Source: Rubrivivax sp.
GTDB taxonomy: Bacteria; Pseudomonadota; Gammaproteobacteria; Burkholderiales; Burkholderiaceae_C
Reading direction: 5' to 3'
Assembly (NCBI GenBank): GCA_022843905.1
Contig: JALHMT010000014.1
Span: 58,997-122,996, forward strand
DNA: 64,000 bases
Shown here: piece after piece, positions 62,129 through 64,000 of the stretch
Numbering within the stretch: position 1 is the first letter of the stretch
Layout of the letters: each line of letters begins with the position of its first letter
Program-made: the position numbers and the translations under genes
The notes under the pieces: generated by a model
Databases searched by the model: none
What the model was told of the DNA's origin: nothing
What the model saw: only the letters and a program-made list of their open reading frames with translations

Positions 62129-63397
62129 CTACACCAGCCCGTCGAAGAGCCACACCGTGACCGGCTCGCCGGCGGCCACCGAGCCCTGCTCGTGCGCCAG
62201 CACCACCAGCGCGTTGGCCTGGCTCAGGCTGCGCAGGATGCCTGCCCCCTGGGCGCCGGTGATCTGCACCTGCCAATGGCCATCGTCGGCCCGGCTCACG
62301 ATGCCGCGCTGGTACTCGGTGCGGCCCGGCCGCTTGCGCAGCGGCGCCAGCGAGCGCGCCTGCAGCGTGACCAGCGGGTTGGGCGTGGCGCCGCCCAGCG
62401 CCAGCAGGGCCTCTCGCGCAAAGGCGTAGAACGTGACGAGGGCGGCCACCGGGTTGCCCGGCAGGGCGAACAGCCAGGCCGAGCGCCCGCCGTGCTTCAG
62501 CTCGCCGAAGGCGAAGGGGCGGCCGGGCCGCATGGCGACCTTCCAGAAGGCCACCTCGCCCATCTTCGCCAGCAGGTCGCGCGTGTAGTCGGCGTCGCCC
62601 ATGCTGACGCCGCCGCTGGTGACCACCGCGTCGGCTTCGGCGATGGCGCGCTCCATCGTGCGCTGCAGCGCCACCGGGTCGTCGGGGACCAGGCCGAGGT
62701 CGAGGATCTCGACGCCCAGTCGCTGCAGCGCACCGAGCAGGCTGTAGCGGTTGCTGTCGTAGATGCAGCCCGGCTCCAGCGGCTGCCCGGGCGTGCGCAG
62801 CTCGTCGCCGGTGGAGAACAGCGCCACGCGCAGCGGACGGAACACCTGCACCGTCTGCAGGCCCAGCGAGGCAGCCAGCCCGAGGTCGGCCGGCCGCAGG
62901 AGCCGCCCGGCCGGCAAGGCCACGCCGCCGCGCGCCAGGTCTTCACCCCGCTTGCGGCGGTTCTCGCCGGCACGCAGCACGCTGGGCGCGATGCTCACGC
63001 TGTGGCCGTCCACCCGGCACAGCTCGATAGGCACCACGGTGTCGAGCCCCTCGGGCATCACCGCGCCCGTCATGATGCGGATGCACTCGCCGGCGGCCAC
63101 CTGGCCGCCGTAGGGCGCGCCGGCGAAGACCGTGCTCGGCAGCGCCTGCAGCACCGTGGGGACGTCGGCCGACAGCGCGGCGCCGTGCAGCGCATAGCCG
63201 TCCATCGCCGAGTTGTCGTGCGCCGGCACGTCGATGGGCGACACCACGTCGGCCGCCAGCACACGTCCCAGCGCGCCTTCGAGCGGCACCGTCATCGTGT
63301 CGGTGATCGGCCGCAACGCGGCGTGGATGGCCTCGCGGGCGGCCCGGACGTGCAGCTCCTGGCCGGAGACGAGGGGAGACGGACCGAGGTCGCTCAT
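62129..63397 (-). CDS. moeA: Molybdopterin molybdotransferase MoeA
   Basis: A 422-residue cytosolic enzyme inserting molybdate into adenylated molybdopterin. Motifs: HDNSAMDGYAL, RIMTGAVMPEG, FSTGDEL, VTSGGVSMGDADYTRD, RPGRPFAFG and LPGNPVAALVTF, then the C-terminal domain. ATG at 63397 is preferred over an in-frame GTG 54 bases upstream. It is divergent from an apparent tungstate/molybdate-type permease, so uptake and cofactor insertion genes share a control region. Confidence 0.94.
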   Translation of the reverse strand: MSDLGPSPLVSGQELHVRAAREAIHAALRPITDTMTVPLEGALGRVLAADVVSPIDVPAHDNSAMDGYALHGAALSADVPTVLQALPSTVFAGAPYGGQVAAGECIRIMTGAVMPEGLDTVVPIELCRVDGHSVSIAPSVLRAGENRRKRGEDLARGGVALPAGRLLRPADLGLAASLGLQTVQVFRPLRVALFSTGDELRTPGQPLEPGCIYDSNRYSLLGALQRLGVEILDLGLVPDDPVALQRTMERAIAEADAVVTSGGVSMGDADYTRDLLAKMGEVAFWKVAMRPGRPFAFGELKHGGRSAWLFALPGNPVAALVTFYAFAREALLALGGATPNPLVTLQARSLAPLRKRPGRTEYQRGIVSRADDGHWQVQITGAQGAGILRSLSQANALVVLAHEQGSVAAGEPVTVWLFDGLV

Positions 63398-63590
63398 GTC
63401 TTGCGTGTCGATGTGCGGGAACAGGGTGGCGATTCTGCGCCCGACAGCCACTTAGGAAATTCCGAACATATCGCCAGTCCTGGCGCCACTGGCCACAATC
63501 GCGCGCCGTTGCCGGCTTGTTGCCGGCGTCTTCGATTCCCGAACCTTCGTCCGCCGTCGATCCAGGCGATCCGCCGGCTTTCCCGCCCCC

Positions 63591-64000
63591 TTGGACACCA
63601 TCGCCCAAAGCCTCTCGCTGGCCTGGCAGCTGATCCTGCAGGCCGACGCGCGCCTGCTGGGCATCGTCGCGCTGTCGCTTCGCGTGAGCCTTACCGCCTG
63701 CCTGCTGGGCGCCGGCCTCGGCCTGGCGCTGGGGGCCTGGCTGGCCGTGGCGCGCTTCCCGGGCCACGGCGTGGCGGTGTGGGCGATGAACACGCTGCTG
63801 GCCCTGCCCTCGGTGGTGGTGGGGCTGGTCGTGTACCTGCTGCTGTCGCGCTCCGGGCCGCTGGGCTCGATGGGCCTGCTATTCACGCCCACGGCCATGG
63901 TGGTGGCGCAGAGCGTGCTGGTGGTGCCGCTGATCGCTGCGCTGACGCGCCGCCTCGTGCTGGACGGCCTGGCCGAGGGCGGCGACCAGCTGCGCTCGAT
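63591..64000 (+). CDS. tupB: TupB-like tungstate ABC transporter permease (partial)
   Basis: The gene runs off the end of the window; 136 codons are visible from a TTG start. Helices: IVALSLRVSLTACLLGAGLG, AVWAMNTLLALPSVVVGLVVYL and TAMVVAQSVLVVPLIAAL; the segments LPSVVVGLVVYLLLSRSGPLG and FTPTAMVVAQ are typical of TupB. The start codon is tentative because no ribosome site precedes it. Neighbouring moeA supports a tungstate or molybdate substrate. Confidence 0.75.
   Translation, partial: MDTIAQSLSLAWQLILQADARLLGIVALSLRVSLTACLLGAGLGLALGAWLAVARFPGHGVAVWAMNTLLALPSVVVGLVVYLLLSRSGPLGSMGLLFTPTAMVVAQSVLVVPLIAALTRRLVLDGLAEGGDQLRS

Overview
The window is very GC-rich, gene-dense chromosomal DNA from a betaproteobacterium, most likely of the order Burkholderiales (Rubrivivax/Leptothrix/Ideonella-like). 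The gene content points there: a Bug-type (TTT) periplasmic binding protein, PEP-CTERM proteins, a TIGR02450-type Trp-rich protein, ybgC-tolQRA, two TRAP transporters and a bufferin-type metallophore operon. I see no rRNA, tRNA, CRISPR array, insertion sequence or prophage. The genus is inference.

Layout. 1-7108: the end of an HMG-CoA-lyase-like gene, an Asp/Glu-racemase/arylmalonate-decarboxylase-like gene, a NitT/TauT-type ABC importer (binding protein, permease, ATPase), a GMC oxidoreductase and an IclR regulator. Two near-identical GGAAC-N5-GTTCC palindromes, one far upstream of the importer and one before iclR, suggest one regulon. 7218-12304: YghU-like GST, SDR, Bug binding protein, Rieske oxygenase, second SDR, Trp-rich protein. 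12365-23494: mixed housekeeping and accessory genes, including a lipoprotein, RluA-type pseudouridine synthase, a frameshifted host-attachment gene, Zn-alcohol dehydrogenase, phosphofructokinase, S10 peptidase, DUF502 protein, and a PLP dehydratase overlapping a 2OG-Fe dioxygenase gene.

23557-26426 is ybgC-tolQ-tolR-tolA without tolB-pal after it. 27773-29704 holds two tandem secreted VWA/PEP-CTERM paralogues, each followed by a strong hairpin. From 39020 down to 29785 nearly everything runs on the minus strand: bufA-bufB-bufC (copper-binding RiPP-like bufferin, MNIO enzyme, DUF2063 partner), ynjB-C-D-F (orphan ABC importer plus CDP-alcohol phosphatidyltransferase), a VTT-domain/FAD-disulfide-oxidoreductase fusion and a DUF3047 protein. 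I rate this block the most interesting part of the window.

39205-44405: pyrrolidone-carboxylate peptidase, a two-component system and, divergently, an EptA-type lipid A phosphoethanolamine transferase plus a PAP2 phosphatase, resembling a Pmr-type envelope-remodelling unit. 44387-56248: a 5-oxoproline/D-glutamate island (fused 5-oxoprolinase, D-glutamate-cyclase-like DUF1445 protein, Asp/Glu racemase-like protein, LysR regulator and two paralogous TRAP transporters facing away from each other). 56384-64000: an orphan GspE/PilB-like ATPase with expanded N-terminal repeats, an AI-2E-family permease, a degenerate sigma-54-activator-like regulator without GAFTGA, and moeA divergent from the start of a TupB-like tungstate permease.
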